The notes under the pieces were generated by a model that saw nothing but the letters and a program-made list of their open reading frames with translations, was not told the DNA's origin and did no database searches. A stretch of DNA of 64,000 nt from Membranipora membranacea. Its lineage: Eukaryota > Bryozoa > Gymnolaemata > Cheilostomatida > Membraniporidae. The position numbers and the translations under genes are program-made. The stretch is taken from assembly GCA_914767715.1 (NCBI GenBank), contig OU612068.1:3162001-3226000 (forward strand). Direction: 5' to 3'. Positions 31,101 to 45,200 of the stretch are shown here, piece by piece; position 1 is the first letter of the stretch, and each line of letters starts with the position of its first letter.

Positions 31101-32115
31101 GTCCGTAGTGTATCAATACATCCGCTCTAAAATAGTCAGTCACAACATACTGAAGACCTGTCTACACTTTTGTAAAGCTACATATGACGTGTGAGGTAGG
31201 ACTCAAAAACTAATAATATATCAAAATTGGGTTAATAATCAAGCAGGTGAGTTATCATGTAGGGTGAAAACAGCACAGAGGAGGGTGATTTGTTATTCTG
31301 CTGTATTATCATAACGGCCTGTTTCCTTGATTCAAGAATATATTGAGTATACTCAAATCGATAAGATTGATTATACATAACATGTGTTCCCCTTACTTAT
31401 AATGCTGGGCAGCTACAGTATCTACACAGCAGCTGCCATATGATGTATCAGCTAGAATAAAGAATGTAAGATCAGGAAGTGAAGATTTTAACTCTGTGAG
31501 CAAAGAAACACTGTCAGTAAGAAGCTCGTCTGGAAACTGTAGAGCGACCTGCAAAAGATAATCAAGAAAATTGGAATCAGTTGTTGTCTTGTCGATGACG
31601 GCTACAAACTGCAAGGATAATTATGCAAATGATGAAATGCTTGAAATTTCATCCATGAAAACCTGGTGTATGCCAATGTTCAATGATATTATGAAATGAC
31701 AATGACGCGGCTCCAAACAAAACAGTGTGGCAAAACCTTGAAGCAAGATGGGGTTGTGTTTGGGTAAGCCGTCTGTCTCTCTATGCTATCTGACCTCTCC
31801 TTGGCAGTTGTCCTTATTGTTCCAATGTCAATTGTTATAGGCATGCCCTGTTTGGAATTTTACCAAAGAATTGTGTGATGTTAAGGTACCTAGCTAGGTG
31901 GGTCCGGCATAATTATTGTTTCAATGTAACCCTACACATATATTATGGAATATACTTACTCTATTTATATCAGAATGACTGTTGAGCCATTCAACACACC
32001 GATGCAGTTCATAGAATTCGACTATGCTACAACTTCTGTGTAGGTTAACGTCAGCAGTGATAGTGGACTGTATTGCTTGCGACCCGTCTCCAAAGAATGA
32101 CGCATCACTAGACAT
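28166..32115 (-). CDS. DPH2: Diphthamide biosynthesis protein 2
   Basis: Seven phase-consistent exons on the minus strand: 32115-31960, 31548-31397, 31126-30939, 30594-30154, 29680-29503, 29173-28953 and 28290-28166. They encode 486 residues, close to the roughly 490 of animal DPH2. Characteristic blocks are [97 protein letters not shown], and near the C-terminus [14 protein letters not shown]1 and DPH2 form the heterodimer that starts diphthamide synthesis on elongation factor 2, by transfer of the 3-amino-3-carboxypropyl group from SAM through radical Fe-S chemistry. In this family cysteines such as those in SYGSCCVD and GPSCLSP lie at or near cluster-binding positions. DPH2 is favoured over DPH1 by length and by the LANFxEVDxFVLVACxExSLID block. 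The start is divergent from SMC2. Confidence 0.92.
28405..28436. mobile_element. 32-bp palindromic micro-element with 8-bp duplication
   Basis: CATAAACTTATAGA pairs with TCTATAAGTTTGTG (13 of 14 positions) around a 4-base loop. Identical 8-bp flanks GGGATTAT lie at 28397-28404 and 28437-28444. It lies in the last intron of DPH2. Confidence 0.6.
30864..30907. repeat. Small tandem repeat of AGGTACAGAC units
   Basis: Three AGGTACAGAC units, two followed by GGT, stand next to each other in a DPH2 intron. Simple tandem duplication. Confidence 0.5.
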
Positions 32116-33224
32116 CTTTACACGTCCCTTTTCTTCTAAGAAAAAATAACGTTTAGAAGGAATAAACATTGATCCAATGGGAATATGAGAAAAAAATATA
32201 AGTTTTAGTTTAAAGAATTTTTTTTTCTTGCATTACTGGACACACAGTTTAACCTGGAGAGCTTTGATAACATCAAAATAACCTATGCGTAATATTCAAC
32301 TGGTTCATACTTTAGAAGTGGTGGTATTTTTATTTTCTGTGATAGCAATCACAATGACACACACCAGGACAGGGGGAATTCTCCCTGCGCACACGTGACA
32401 CTGACCCCACAACAGGTCCCATGAGCCTTCACGCACCCGTCGCTACCGAATGGTCAAGACGTCCACTCAGAACTGATAGAATAAACAAATCGTTATGACT
32501 AAGCCACACTACTGCTAGATAGTAGTAAAGCCCTGTTTGCGGACGGGTTGGTGTTGTGGCTATCCTTGATTGGCCCATATATTTCATTCCATGTACAACA
32601 AACAAAGTGGCTTCACATGATGTTGGCCACTAAAATGCTAGTTATTCTCTGCAGACCAGTGAGTGAGTGACCATGAGACAATGAACTGACTACAGTGCAA
32701 GAGTTGATCCAAACACACACATATATATAGATATGTATTTAATATATTCTATATATCAATTTAATAATTTGTAATCATAATAATGACTACTAACTAACCT
32801 AATAATCTAGCTAGTGTTTTTAGTGTGTCTTAAGCATATATAGTTATACATCATTATTATTTTACCAATCTATGTCTCAGACTGGTGGGGATGGATGATT
32901 TCTGTATGTCATGGAATTGGGACATTGAAAATCATAGTTATATCATTCCCTTGCAAGGGAAAGTTCATTTTTTTCACAGTCATGAAAATAATAAAATTGC
33001 AAGCATGATCAGAGAATAGACTGTATTCTCACTTGAGATGGGCTCTTCCTATTCACCTTAGGAGATATAAGATAGTGAGGCTATGTTTCCTGCCCCTTTC
33101 CTGCAGGAGGTAATAATATATTCATTACAAAATCTGGCGCCAAAGTAAATCTTGTGTTTTCCCAGATTAAAATTTGAAATTCACAACATATTTTGTGCAA
33201 ACCCTGAAATTCTCATGAAAAGTC
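32116..33224. other. Shared upstream region between divergent DPH2 and SMC2
   Basis: About 1.1 kb between start codons that point away from each other, probably containing both promoters. It includes the short near-palindrome CAGGGGGAATTCTCCCTG at about 32370-32387, a sister of the micro-element at 18986. No coding sequence is recognised. Confidence 0.5.
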
Positions 33225-36200
33225 ATGTTTATCAAGTCAATTGTACTTGATGGGTTCAAGTCCTATGCTCAGAGGACTGAAATAACTGGGTTCGATCAGA
33301 TGTTCAATGCAATTACAGGCCTCAATGGTAGTGGAAAATCAAATATATTGGACAGCATCTGCTTTGTGCTTGGCATCTCAAATTTGCATCATGTAAGTAT
33401 AAATCAAATGTACCCTACAAAACGATTCTAGATAATGATATACTCCTTATCAGACAACCTCTGTCAACAGGCCTACTGGCTCGCTATATATATGGGGCCT
33501 AACTAAAAGTTAGTAGTAGGGATTTATTTATTATTTTAATTATATAAACAACAACAATGTAAACAAATTAGGTTATTTATTTATAAATCATAAAGGTTTT
33601 GATGTCATATCAGCAGTCCAAAGAAAAAAGGAGAATCATTTACAAGGTGAAATATGTTTCATTACTGTGATTAATATATATCTTCATGTATGTCATGTAA
33701 TCTCCCTGGTAATACAATACACATCAACCATTTATTTAGAACATTCATTGTAAATTGTTCAACTGTTGTTTCATCAAATGTAATATAACTGGTAATAATA
33801 TGACATTGACTCGAATAACTTTTGGGATATGGCAATCAGTTTTCTAAAACAGGAGAGTGTGACGGCCAGGGGACGTGGTCAAAGCCCGATGTTCTCAAGG
33901 CATGTTCTGTTGTGGTAAATGCTATGTGTAGTAGTGCCTCAACCACTCATTTGCCAATACTGTGTCGATATCTATATTAAGCCTATATAATAATTTAATG
34001 TGTATATTGTCCATTTCAGTGTATCCTTGATTGATGTATCCCTAGCCCTTATAATGGTTGTATTATTGTAGGTGAGAGCCACCAACCTTCAGGAGTTGGT
34101 GTATAAAAATGGCCAGGCTGGTATAACTAAAGCTACTGTCAGTATCACTTTTGATAACAGAGATGCTGATCAGTGCCCTTTTGGATACAGCCATTATGAT
34201 GAGATTGTGGTTACCAGACAGGTAAGACATAACATAACATAAATACATGTAGGCCTAATATTATAGTTGTCAGAAATATGTAGTTGTCATATTGATGGTG
34301 CGGTGTGTTGCAACCTAAATCTGATAGTCGATTAAGTGATGATCAGCATTCTAATATAATGTGCCGATAGATGGTCAATTAATTTGATGATTGTCGTTGG
34401 AACCCTGGCAACACTTAGATTGAATTTCAGTACACAGCGTTAACCACGACATTGTTTGTCTTTACTGACCACATTTTATCACAGGTTATTGTTGGTGGAA
34501 GAAACAAATATATGATAAATGGAACAGCTGCGAGTAATCAGAAGGTCGCTGACTTGTTTAAATCAGTCTCACTTAATATAAACAACCCACATTTCCTCAT
34601 CATGCAGGGAAGGATAACTAAAGTACTCAACATGAAGCCACCTGAGGTATGTGTTAATTTCTCTGCTGCGATTGTCTACAATTTATAATAATAATATTAA
34701 TTTCGTTTGCTGATCAAGTCATAAATTGCATATAAGACCGTACATAAGACGAATATGAAAGAGATTGCAACAAACATCAAAGAGAAAGAAAAGTAAAAAA
34801 AATTTGATAGAGAGATTGCTGTTTCACTTGTTGCTGAAAGGCTTGTTAAATTTTGAATGGTTTATTGCTCATAGAATTACGGATTACTTATACAACAACC
34901 TCACAGCATCATCAGGTGCAAATCTCTAAAATCTAGGCCTACCAATTTTATGAAGCAAATTTTATAGCAGGTTGGTTGCATTGGCTGCCCTAATGTTAAA
35001 ACCGTAACAAGTCATCCATTATTTGCTCAGCTGCCAATGTTCTAATGCTCTTATCACTTTCTTACATAGATATTATCGATGATAGAGGAGGCAGCCGGTA
35101 CCAGGTTATATGAGTCTAAGAGGGAGAGTGCTGAGAAAACTATCGAGAAAAAGGAGAGTAAACTTAGAGAAGTAGATAGTGTAGGTAACACTTACTGGCT
35201 GGCTTAGATGTATTGGGGTTATAAGTTTGTCTTCCATCCATTCGCCGCATTAAATTCTTAGTCAAGTAATATTGTTTCACCCAAGATGTCATCATTGTTC
35301 AGACCATCATGTCCTGTTGTGAGTGCTGCCAATATAAATTCAGAAATAAAAATATTAAATATCATAGTCAGATATTAGATCTACATCCATAACTGACCTA
35401 CCACAGTGTAATCTAATCTTAGAATGCTTAGCAGATTTTTTGTATTCTGTATTTATCATGTATATTTAGGGTCTTGTTTTATTCTACAGTTGATTGAGGA
35501 GGAAACAGGACCAAAACTGGAGCGTCTGAAGAAGGAGCGGGACTCTTATATAGAGTATCAGAAAATTGTCAGAGAAATTGAGCATCTCAATAAACTCTAT
35601 GTAGCTTGGCAGGTTAGTGTAATTGTTGAGGATTTGAATGTTGTATATTATGGAAATGTTAGGTTTTTGCATTAGGAAAAGTTCCTGATCCCACACAGGC
35701 TTGAAATGATGAACTTTTTGCTAGCTGATATTTACACAACATCATTACTTTCTTTAAACTATTGCCTTAGCAGGTGATAATGGGTGCCTTAGCAGGTGAT
35801 AATGGGTGCTGTTTATCATGAAATCACTCCCAAACCAGTACGCTTCAAATACTGGTACATGTTTAAAGGAGACAACTCCCAAGTTAGAGTATTGCTAGAG
35901 AACCAAATGTGTGACAAAAAACCTAATAGGAGATCTCCGTCTGTTTTTATCTGTGTTTGGCAGCAGGATGTTATCAGAGGAGCTCTGTCATATCTTGCCT
36001 TGCTGTTTGTTGGGGACAAGCTTGGGTCTCGCCTTGCCTATGACAACTGTCTAAAGAATAATCTGTTACATCTTTTGAGTTCTTATATCATCATTCTTCA
36101 GTCTTATCTCAGCTTACCTCATTGTATGTCATTTTGTTGTAGTTTGTCTGCGCTGAGAAAGACAAGACATCATCCGTAGATGAGCTATCTAAACTTCAGG

Positions 36201-39200
36201 ATACTGTGAAGGCTCTACAGGGCAGGTGTGCTGAGATTACTGAATTAGTTAAAGTGTTAGATGAAGAGATCGAAGGATTGGAGAAGCAAATTCAAGGAGT
36301 AAGTGTTATTTGAAACAACTTCTTATCTCAACAAATGTACTCCCTAGGTATCTCATTGGCTCATTCTGGACTACGTCTATGGTTACTTAGTAGTCATGTA
36401 TATATCAAGATCATGAAAGTGAGTCTTCATGTATGATAGAATAAGTTCATCCGGTGAGTAATCAGGCCGTGGTTAAGCTGATTAGTTTCTTGTTTTCAAA
36501 ACACAATATCAGTGTTTATTTCCTCTGCCTAAATTTGGAATGAATCAGATAGTTTGAATCATATTGCAAACTTGATTATCTCTATATACATCCATTTTAT
36601 ATCCATCACTTTAGGACCAGGCTAAGGTGTTAGAAAATTTGGAGATAGAGCTTCACGAGAAGCAGCAGGCTGATGCTGTAGCCAGCTCTAATTATGATCA
36701 AACTGTCAAAGAGATAAAGTCACAAACAAAGAAACTCAAGGAGCTACAGAAACACATGAGCGATGTGAGTCAAATATTGCCTGTTTCTGCATGATTTATT
36801 GCATCTTCACTCAAATAATAAATTTATTAATTGGTAGTCCCGTACACACTTGGAGTATATCTCTATAAAATCGATGTGGAAAACGATGTGTTGTCAGCAT
36901 ACTTGATGCATAGCGCTTACACATTTAAATCATAACTAGTCGGTAAATTGTTCTGTATTCTTGTAGGATTCAGCAGTTCTAGAGAAGAAAGAAATGGAGT
37001 TAGAGAAGAATACAGCAGAGAACGCTAACGCTGTACAGTCCAGACAGGAAGTTAAGTCTGCCTATGAGACGGCTCAGAAGAAGTTCCAGCAGGAGTCAGC
37101 TGGACTCGCTAGTAATGATAGCGGAGAGGACGCTACTCTCAATGATCAACTGTTAGGTAGGAAATGCCTATTGATTGACTAGTACTTTATTATCGATCTA
37201 AATACATTGAAAAATGTATATTATTGATCTGATTTACAATAAAAATAATATAGTATAAAAAGTAATTAATGAAATTCCAAAAAAGGGAGATCATCACAAT
37301 CAGCATTAGGCATCAGTTTCACATCATATTCCCCTATATGCTGAGTTTGAAACAGAATGGTTCCCCGTTGTAAAAAAAAACAGTAAAGATATATTCACTA
37401 CTATATACAAAAGGATGTTAACACCGTATTGTGGATGATTGTAATTTTGTCCCAACTTGAAATCAAATTGCAACGTGTTTTTTAATTGATGATGAACTCA
37501 ATTCCTCCAAAATTACTAAATTTCCTTTCTTGTCTGGATTGACAGCTGCCAAGAACGCTATCAGCCAGGCCGACACTGATGTTAAAAACTCTCAGATGAA
37601 GATAAAACACTCACAGGAAGAAGTGAAGAAGCGTAAATCTGAGGTTAAGAAATCCTCCAGTGATTACGATAAGGATAAAGCTAACCTAGATAATCTCACT
37701 AAACAGATAAGTAAGATCAAGGTAAGTCTATTTTATGGGAGTCTATGGAAGCTCATTGCCACCTTTCATGCTTACAATAATGTTACAGGAGAAATAGCTG
37801 ATTTAGTGCTATCAGATATCTAATCAGGGTGATTGTTTTGGTTGCCATAGCTGTTGACGAATTATGCCCTCTGTATGATTTGGAGTTAAGCGTTCACTGA
37901 CATTAGTGGGGCAACTACAGTACACTCAAATAAGTATATTTAGTCATCACATGTGCTCACAAGGTTTTGATGATGCTTTTTCTATGATAATATATGAAAT
38001 ACTATGTAATTTATTATGTATGTTTTGTATCCGCTCATAGGATGAGCAGAATAAAAGTAACTATGAGCAGGGAAGTATCGAGGCGCTTAGAGAAGAGAGA
38101 GGTAATCTACAGAAACAGGCTGGTAATCTGCAGCAGAAATATAACGCTCTATCTGACAGGTGAATACCTTTTCAATATTTTTCGACTTCTCACCATTAAT
38201 GTCATATAGCTCATATTTTGCGCCAGCAGTTTTTGAACTCCGGAATTCTCCATTTTGCACCCTTTTGTCAAACCACGTACATACAATCTCTTTATACAGT
38301 TTAAGCTGGTTAATGCAAACTTTAGAATTCATAACTCCTGTTAAATCAGACAAGGAAAATTGGTCCCTTCAGCCAGATCTCAATGCATTCTCACATTCAC
38401 TTTGTTGTATTAGGACAATTTTTTGTGGTCCCCAGAGGTTTGAATTAATAATAAGACATAACATCATTGATCATTATTGTAATATCATTGTTTATGAGTG
38501 AGGATAAATGTTGTGTTATGTAGATTTCCACAGCTTGCGTTTGACTATGTGGATCCAGTAAAGAACTTTGACAGGAGTAAGGTGAGAGGCCCGATAGCTA
38601 AGCTTATTCAGGTCAAGGATGTATCTACTGCTACCGCTCTGGAGGTCGTCGCAGGAGGCAGAGTAAGTAAATCACCATGGTACTTACATTTCTTATTGTG
38701 TTGTTTGAGGGCATTACTTTCACGCTGTTAAGAACATATTTTTTTTGTCTATACTCACCATTCTCTCTTCTTAGTGACTTGCCTGCATTTGGGGATACTC
38801 CTCTCTAGTATTGGTTAGTCAATGGAGGAGGAGACACTCAAATGCAGGCAAATTAAATGAATTGATCAATAAATACATCCTGTCAAACAGTAATTAGAGC
38901 AATGCTGTGCCCCTAATGGTCTGTGCTCGCCATCTGCCTGCTATTATAAATCAAATCTGTCGATTGTCTAGTTTTATTGTGTATTTACAGCTTTATAACA
39001 TAGTAGTGGATGATGATAAGACAGCTCAGCAGCTGTTAGATAAGGGACAGCTGAGGAGGAAATATACTATACTCCCTCTGAATAAACTAACAGCTAGACC
39101 CGTCGATAAGAGGGTCGTCGATCATGCTAGGAATCTGGTTAGTCAATAAAATAATCACCTTGAAGTGCCTTATAACATAAAATGAGTTGTGAGTTTTGGG

Positions 39201-42200
39201 ATCAACAAATTTGAATAACTGTTGTTTTAAGACAAAACAATTACAGAGACTGCCGACACTAAATACATCAATTGGAAAGTCCGCTGTTCTTATCTTCCAC
39301 ATCTGTGTGTGTGTTAATAATATGATCTTTTCACTATTACAGGTAGGGCAGGAGAATGCACACTTAGCTCTGGAGCTGGTGGGATATGACTCCCATGTAC
39401 AGGCAGCTATGGCTCATGTATTCGGTAACACATTCATCTGTACAAACTCTGAGCATGCTCGCAAAGTAACATTCGATAAACAGGTGAGTGCATCACGTTC
39501 TTTTTTTTTATTTGGTTTTATATGGATTGCATTAGCCACACATCTGATGCTTTGGCTGTCAGATATGCAGAATGAAAAGAATTGATGAATGAGCAGATCT
39601 ACACACCATGATGTCGAGTTGTTAGATTTACTTTTTATATTTGTTTTGACAAATTCAAACCATAAATGTTATGTACAACTATAAGTACACTGTTCACTGT
39701 TATGAGATAGAATTCAAGATATTTCCTAAGTCTCTGCTGTCATAATAGGATCCATGTTTAGATATGTGGCCTGTATCAGATTGGAGCATTACACGTATAG
39801 AGTCTGAATCCTGATATGCTTATTTTCTCTTACAGATCATGAGGAAGTCTGTAACATTAGAAGGAGATTCCTTTGATCCTGCCGGTACTCTGACAGGTGG
39901 ATCCAGACCACAGAGCTCCGGTATCCTCTCTAAACTAGCTGAGATTAACGACATCTCACTCCAACTGTCTCAACACAAGGAGCAACTACTCAAACTGGAC
40001 GGTAAACTGGCCAGTGTTAGCAAGGTATGTTATAGCACATTCACTCTCGCTTGTGGGAAAGACAATTGAACATCAACTAAACTTATTATAGAAATTAAAA
40101 AATAGATAAAAAATAAACTATGTTATTCTGATTATTGTATTCTTATAAAAATTGTGGGAACCCTGAACTGATCTATTTGACTCGTGCTACTCAAACTATA
40201 TCTATTAAGAATTTTAAAAACCTTTTTTTGATAGCAGTACTAGCAAGCATCAGCGGTTACTAGTAGATATAATTTAACATCACTAACATCATGAGAGGGG
40301 CACGAAACGCTGTGTTATCTGTAAAAAGTACATATTCACCCTGATATGATATTATTTGTCTGCTTGTAGGCATATGACCAGTACACTAGATTAGAGCAGC
40401 AGTTATCTATGAAGCAGCGTGAGTTTGAGATGTTACAGAGTAAGCTAAAGCAGACCACCCACGGAGCAGCACTAGAACATATCGAGAGGCTCGAGCAAAC
40501 TGTCATCGAAGAGCAACAGGTCACATTTATTTACTTACCATCCGTTTACAAGCAGACTTCTATGTGTCATAGATTTAATATACCATTCAGGACAGATGTT
40601 ATTTGGGAATACAGTAGACATGTTTAACAGTGGGATTTTAAAGTAGAAATGCGAGATACTTTTTTTATATCATTGGAATGCTCATAATACTGTGAGTAGC
40701 AATATAGGCACCTAGTGTCCACCTTACCCGCCAAAATTGATTAAAGTTCTGACTTTAAAAAAGATTTTGGGTCCTGATGGGGTCTTCCAGGGTTTATCTC
40801 CCCTGCTGAAAGCGGAAGCAAAAGAGTCTGCAGTGAGGGCAGTTAGCATAGAAATGATATCCAATCTCAGTGATCTAGTATTATAAGGTATTTATAGATG
40901 CTAGCTCTCTTTTTTTGGTGCGCAGGCCTTATTCCCTTAACTTCTCAGCTCTTTTGCTTCCGCTTTCAGCAGAGCAGATAAACCCTGGGAAGAACCCATC
41001 AGGACCCCAAAACTTTTTGAAAGTCAAAACTAAAATCAATTTTGGCAGGTAAGGTGCACACTAGGTCCCTATTTTGCTACACACAGTATTATGAGCATTC
41101 CAATGAAATTTGTCTTGCATTTCTACTTTAATAAAGAAAAGATAGTTCAGTTTATCATCAGATTCAATATTATTACCATGTGATAACAAACATAGAGTAA
41201 GATTCAATAATAGCAAATACTTCTGGGTAAATAATGAGAAAAACCCTTTGCTTTCGCTATTTCTGGTGGCATCACATCCAAAACAAAATGCAGTAGTGAA
41301 TTATCAGTATTAGATTACCATTGCTACTTGATTCCTTTATTGGTTGCAAACCAAGAAATCTGAATATCTAATAATCGTGGCTCAATACCTCCCATTATAC
41401 AGGCGATAGAAGACGCTAAAAAGAATAAAGAGATAAATAAGAAGAAAGTAGCAGAGCTGGAGCATACTATCAAAAATGCTAAACAAATACGAGAACAGAG
41501 GCTCAAACAGCTAGAACAAGTTAGTTTGGTTGGACTTCTGTTGACAACATTATAATAATTTTGAGTTGTCCTCCTAATATCAATGGGGACACAACTTCCT
41601 GTGTTCTAAAATGTAATGAAGATCTAATTTGGTAGAGCTGGAATTTTTATTTTTTCTGGTTATCTAGTTCAATATTAGAAACTCAAAATTTCATCAGTAG
41701 AATAATGTGTGTCAAACGCTCTCTGTTCAAGCTCTTCCTGCGACATATGCTGAGAAATTATCTAGCTTCACAACGGAAAGTATGAAGACATTCATTGGTT
41801 AGTAACCATGTTTTTTTGACATGATGTTCAGATGATAAGTCCAGTAAACGCTTGGTGTAACTTTTTAGGAAATGGCTAAAGCTAAGAAGGAAATGGAGAA
41901 TCTAGAGAAGAAGTATGCTAAGAATGAACAGGATTCTGAGACCCTAAAACTAGAAGTGGAGACGCTACAGAAAGAGGTGGAAGGATATAAACAACAGATA
42001 GAGCAGGTGCAACAAGGTCAGTGGTTACAGGAAATATCTGACAGATATATACACATGCGATAGACAGTATTCAAACATATTTCACTACCAAAAACTTTCG
42101 GCATTGACTTCAAGATGTTTATTTAATAAACTCTAAGCTTCCAGAATATAATGGGACCATAAACATATCTATTGTTTATGAATGGGACAAATCTTATTTT

Positions 42201-45200
42201 GTGTAGCGTTACGTCCCATTCTGACCTTTGATCATACTGACAGGTATTGCTGAACTGGAGCAGAAGTCTGAAGAATACAAGCAGCTTGTGACTGAGACTC
42301 GTGCTGCAGTCAGTAAAACCAACTCATCACTCAAAGAGCACAAACAACAGATGGCTGCCTGGAATAAGGAGATTGCTGCTAAGGTAAGATAACTCACATT
42401 ATGTAAGAGTCAGTGATTACAGGGCACCCATAATCCAGGGAGAGGTGAACGTGACGCAAAGCTTGAATGTGCGAGTAGGAATTGGATGAAAGTCTGACTG
42501 CTTACTTGATTAACCTTGGGTGAAACAATAATTCAATCATTGGTTTTTTTCAAAATGCTTTGTTTTTTTATCGCTGGTAGCAGTGTTAATTTTGTTTCAT
42601 GAAAGTGCACTAAGGTGCTTGTGACAGTCTCTGTCTTCAGTGGATATTTTGCAGGATTACTTGGCTTACAATGGTAATTAGTTTGATCAATGGCAAGGTA
42701 AACCTGTCTGCCTCGATCACGCCTCGATCACACCTCGATCACGCCTCGATCACGCCTCGATTATCTCCTTGTAGGTTACAGAGCAGAAGAGAATGAAACA
42801 GGAGTATACAGATAACACACTGAAGATAGAGCAGCTCGCCCATGAGATAGAGACAGCTAAGAACTCGGGTAAGAATGCAGCCAAGCACCTGGAGAACCTG
42901 TTACAGAAACATGACTGGATCACCGAGGAGAAGCAGTACTTTGGTCAGACTAACTCTGCTTACGACTTCACTCAGAATGATCCTAAGGAGACGAGCAGAC
43001 AAATCTCAAAGTTACAGGTTAGTTTGACACGGTCGTCTGGTGATCCGATTGGGTAGGATTAGAAAGCTGTTTTCAAATGACTTAGCATTACATTATAATC
43101 CTAAAGGATCCAACATCATTAATGGTTCTGCTGTGATGTAACAAATTTAAATTATGAGATGTGATTCAATTTATTTAAATCCAAAATTCATTGTTGGGAG
43201 ATTTTTCAAATTTTTTACTCAGTCAAATATTACCAAGACTACAAACATATTAGGATTGGCAAGTAACAGAGATGATGATTGTCACTGATGCTTGTCTTGG
43301 TTCACCTTAATTGTAAGATATCTGTCATATTATAGGAGAAGAAGCAGGGGTTGGAGAGGAACGTGAACATGAGAGCCATGACTATGTTAGATCAGGCTCA
43401 AGCTCAACATAATGACATGCTGAGGAAAAGAAGAATACTCGTACAGGATAAAGAGAAAATGGGTATGTACATAAAAGGTTACCCTTCAGTTGCATAAGGA
43501 TCTAGGATATCAGACAACCTAGTGATTGTTGACCTTCCGCAACCCTTCCAAATTTGGTTTTAACCTTTGTGGTTAGCATGGTTCAGTGAGTAATACGCAA
43601 ATCTCTCTTTCTCTCACCGTTCGGATCGAGGTTTTGTAGTCACCAGACCATACTAGGCTTAATTTCATACGTCCATAAATGCTCTCTCTACCATGTCATA
43701 ACATTTATTTATTTTACCCATCTAGCTATTATCATCGCGGAGTTGAACGAGAAGAAGAATATAGCTGTGGAGAAAGCTTATAAACAAGTGAACAAAGACT
43801 TCAGTTCGATATTCTCCACTCTTCTACCCGGAGCTACTGCTAAGCTAGCGCCACCAGAGGGAGCCACCTGCCTGGAAGGGCTCGAGGTCAGGGTCGGCTT
43901 TGGTGATGTGTGGAAAGACTCACTGACTGAGCTGAGTGGAGGACAGAGGTATGTCTGTATTACTGTAACATCCCCAGTACACACCAGTTATCATCATATC
44001 TGCCATAATTGTTTCTGGCAAATTCCCGCCATAGTAGTTTATAATTTATAATTACTGTATGATTATCACTCTCAATTTGTCTTAATTCATTATTTGCATT
44101 TATTACTTAAAAACTATACAGTAGTTTTTTCAGTATAACTAAATGACATTATAGCTGATCAACTTTATTATTTGTTAACATTGGACTCACTATTTCATTT
44201 ACAGGTCACTTGTAGCACTGTCCCTGATATTATCCATGCTGTTATTTAAGCCGGCCCCTCTGTATATTCTGGATGAGGTGGACGCAGCTCTAGATCTGTC
44301 ACATACACAGAATATCGGTCAGATGCTTCGTACTCACTTCAGGCATTCCCAGGTATATGATCAACAAACTGTTACAAGAAACTGATTGGTCAACTAGGTT
44401 TTACTTTCTTGTTCTGATGCAGATTGAAAATTGACAGTATATATATTGGAGCATAAATTTTTATGTTTATGACAAGGAATCGTTGAATACTAAAACAATG
44501 GTTTTCATCTTTACAAAACTTTGACCCTGCTCTGCCTCTATTTGGATCCAACTTTGTGTCATGGGGTGTAGTCTAATGCCACATGCTGCACACTTACTGA
44601 AGTTGAGAGTTAAAGCAGAAACGACAGATGTACTTTTTTATCATTGGAATGCTCTCAATACTGTGAGTAGCATTATAGGGACCTAGTGTGCACCATACCT
44701 GCCAAAAAGGATTTAAATTTTGATTTAAAAAAAAATATTGGGTTCTGATGGGGTCTTCCCAGGGTTTATCTCCCCTGCAGAATGCGGAGGCAAAAGAGCC
44801 GAGGAGAGAAGGGAATTAGGCATGCGCGACAAAAAAAGAAATCTTTCATCCATAAATGCCTTATACTACTAGATCACTTGAGATTGGATATCAATTCTTA
44901 GCTTACTGCCTCAACGGCAAACATGGAGCCTATGGTTGAGGGACAAAATCAAAAATCAAATTTTCAAATAATTCTTAAAAACCCAGAGAATTTGTCATCA
45001 TCTTGAGAACCTACAAGCTTGTGTAACTTTTTGAGCTCTTCAAAATGATATATGGTGACCCTGCACATAGCATTTCTGCTTTAACCAATCTACTGTTAAT
45101 ATTCACAAGTTGTTAATTTGTTATAAAATAGTTTACAACTGCTTTGCTCTTTGTTACAGTTCATCGTGGTTTCTCTAAAAGACGGAATGTTCACAAATGC

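Noticed and set aside
35184-35190. Donor at TGTAG|GTAACA for SMC2 exon 4
   Set aside because: It breaks the phase with exon 5. The GT four bases earlier (35181) gives an in-frame join that matches the usual SMC2 spacing (KLREVDS-LIEEE).
42711-42763. CRISPR-like array
   Set aside because: Units are 11 bp and directly adjacent with no spacers. It is a minisatellite in a eukaryotic intron.
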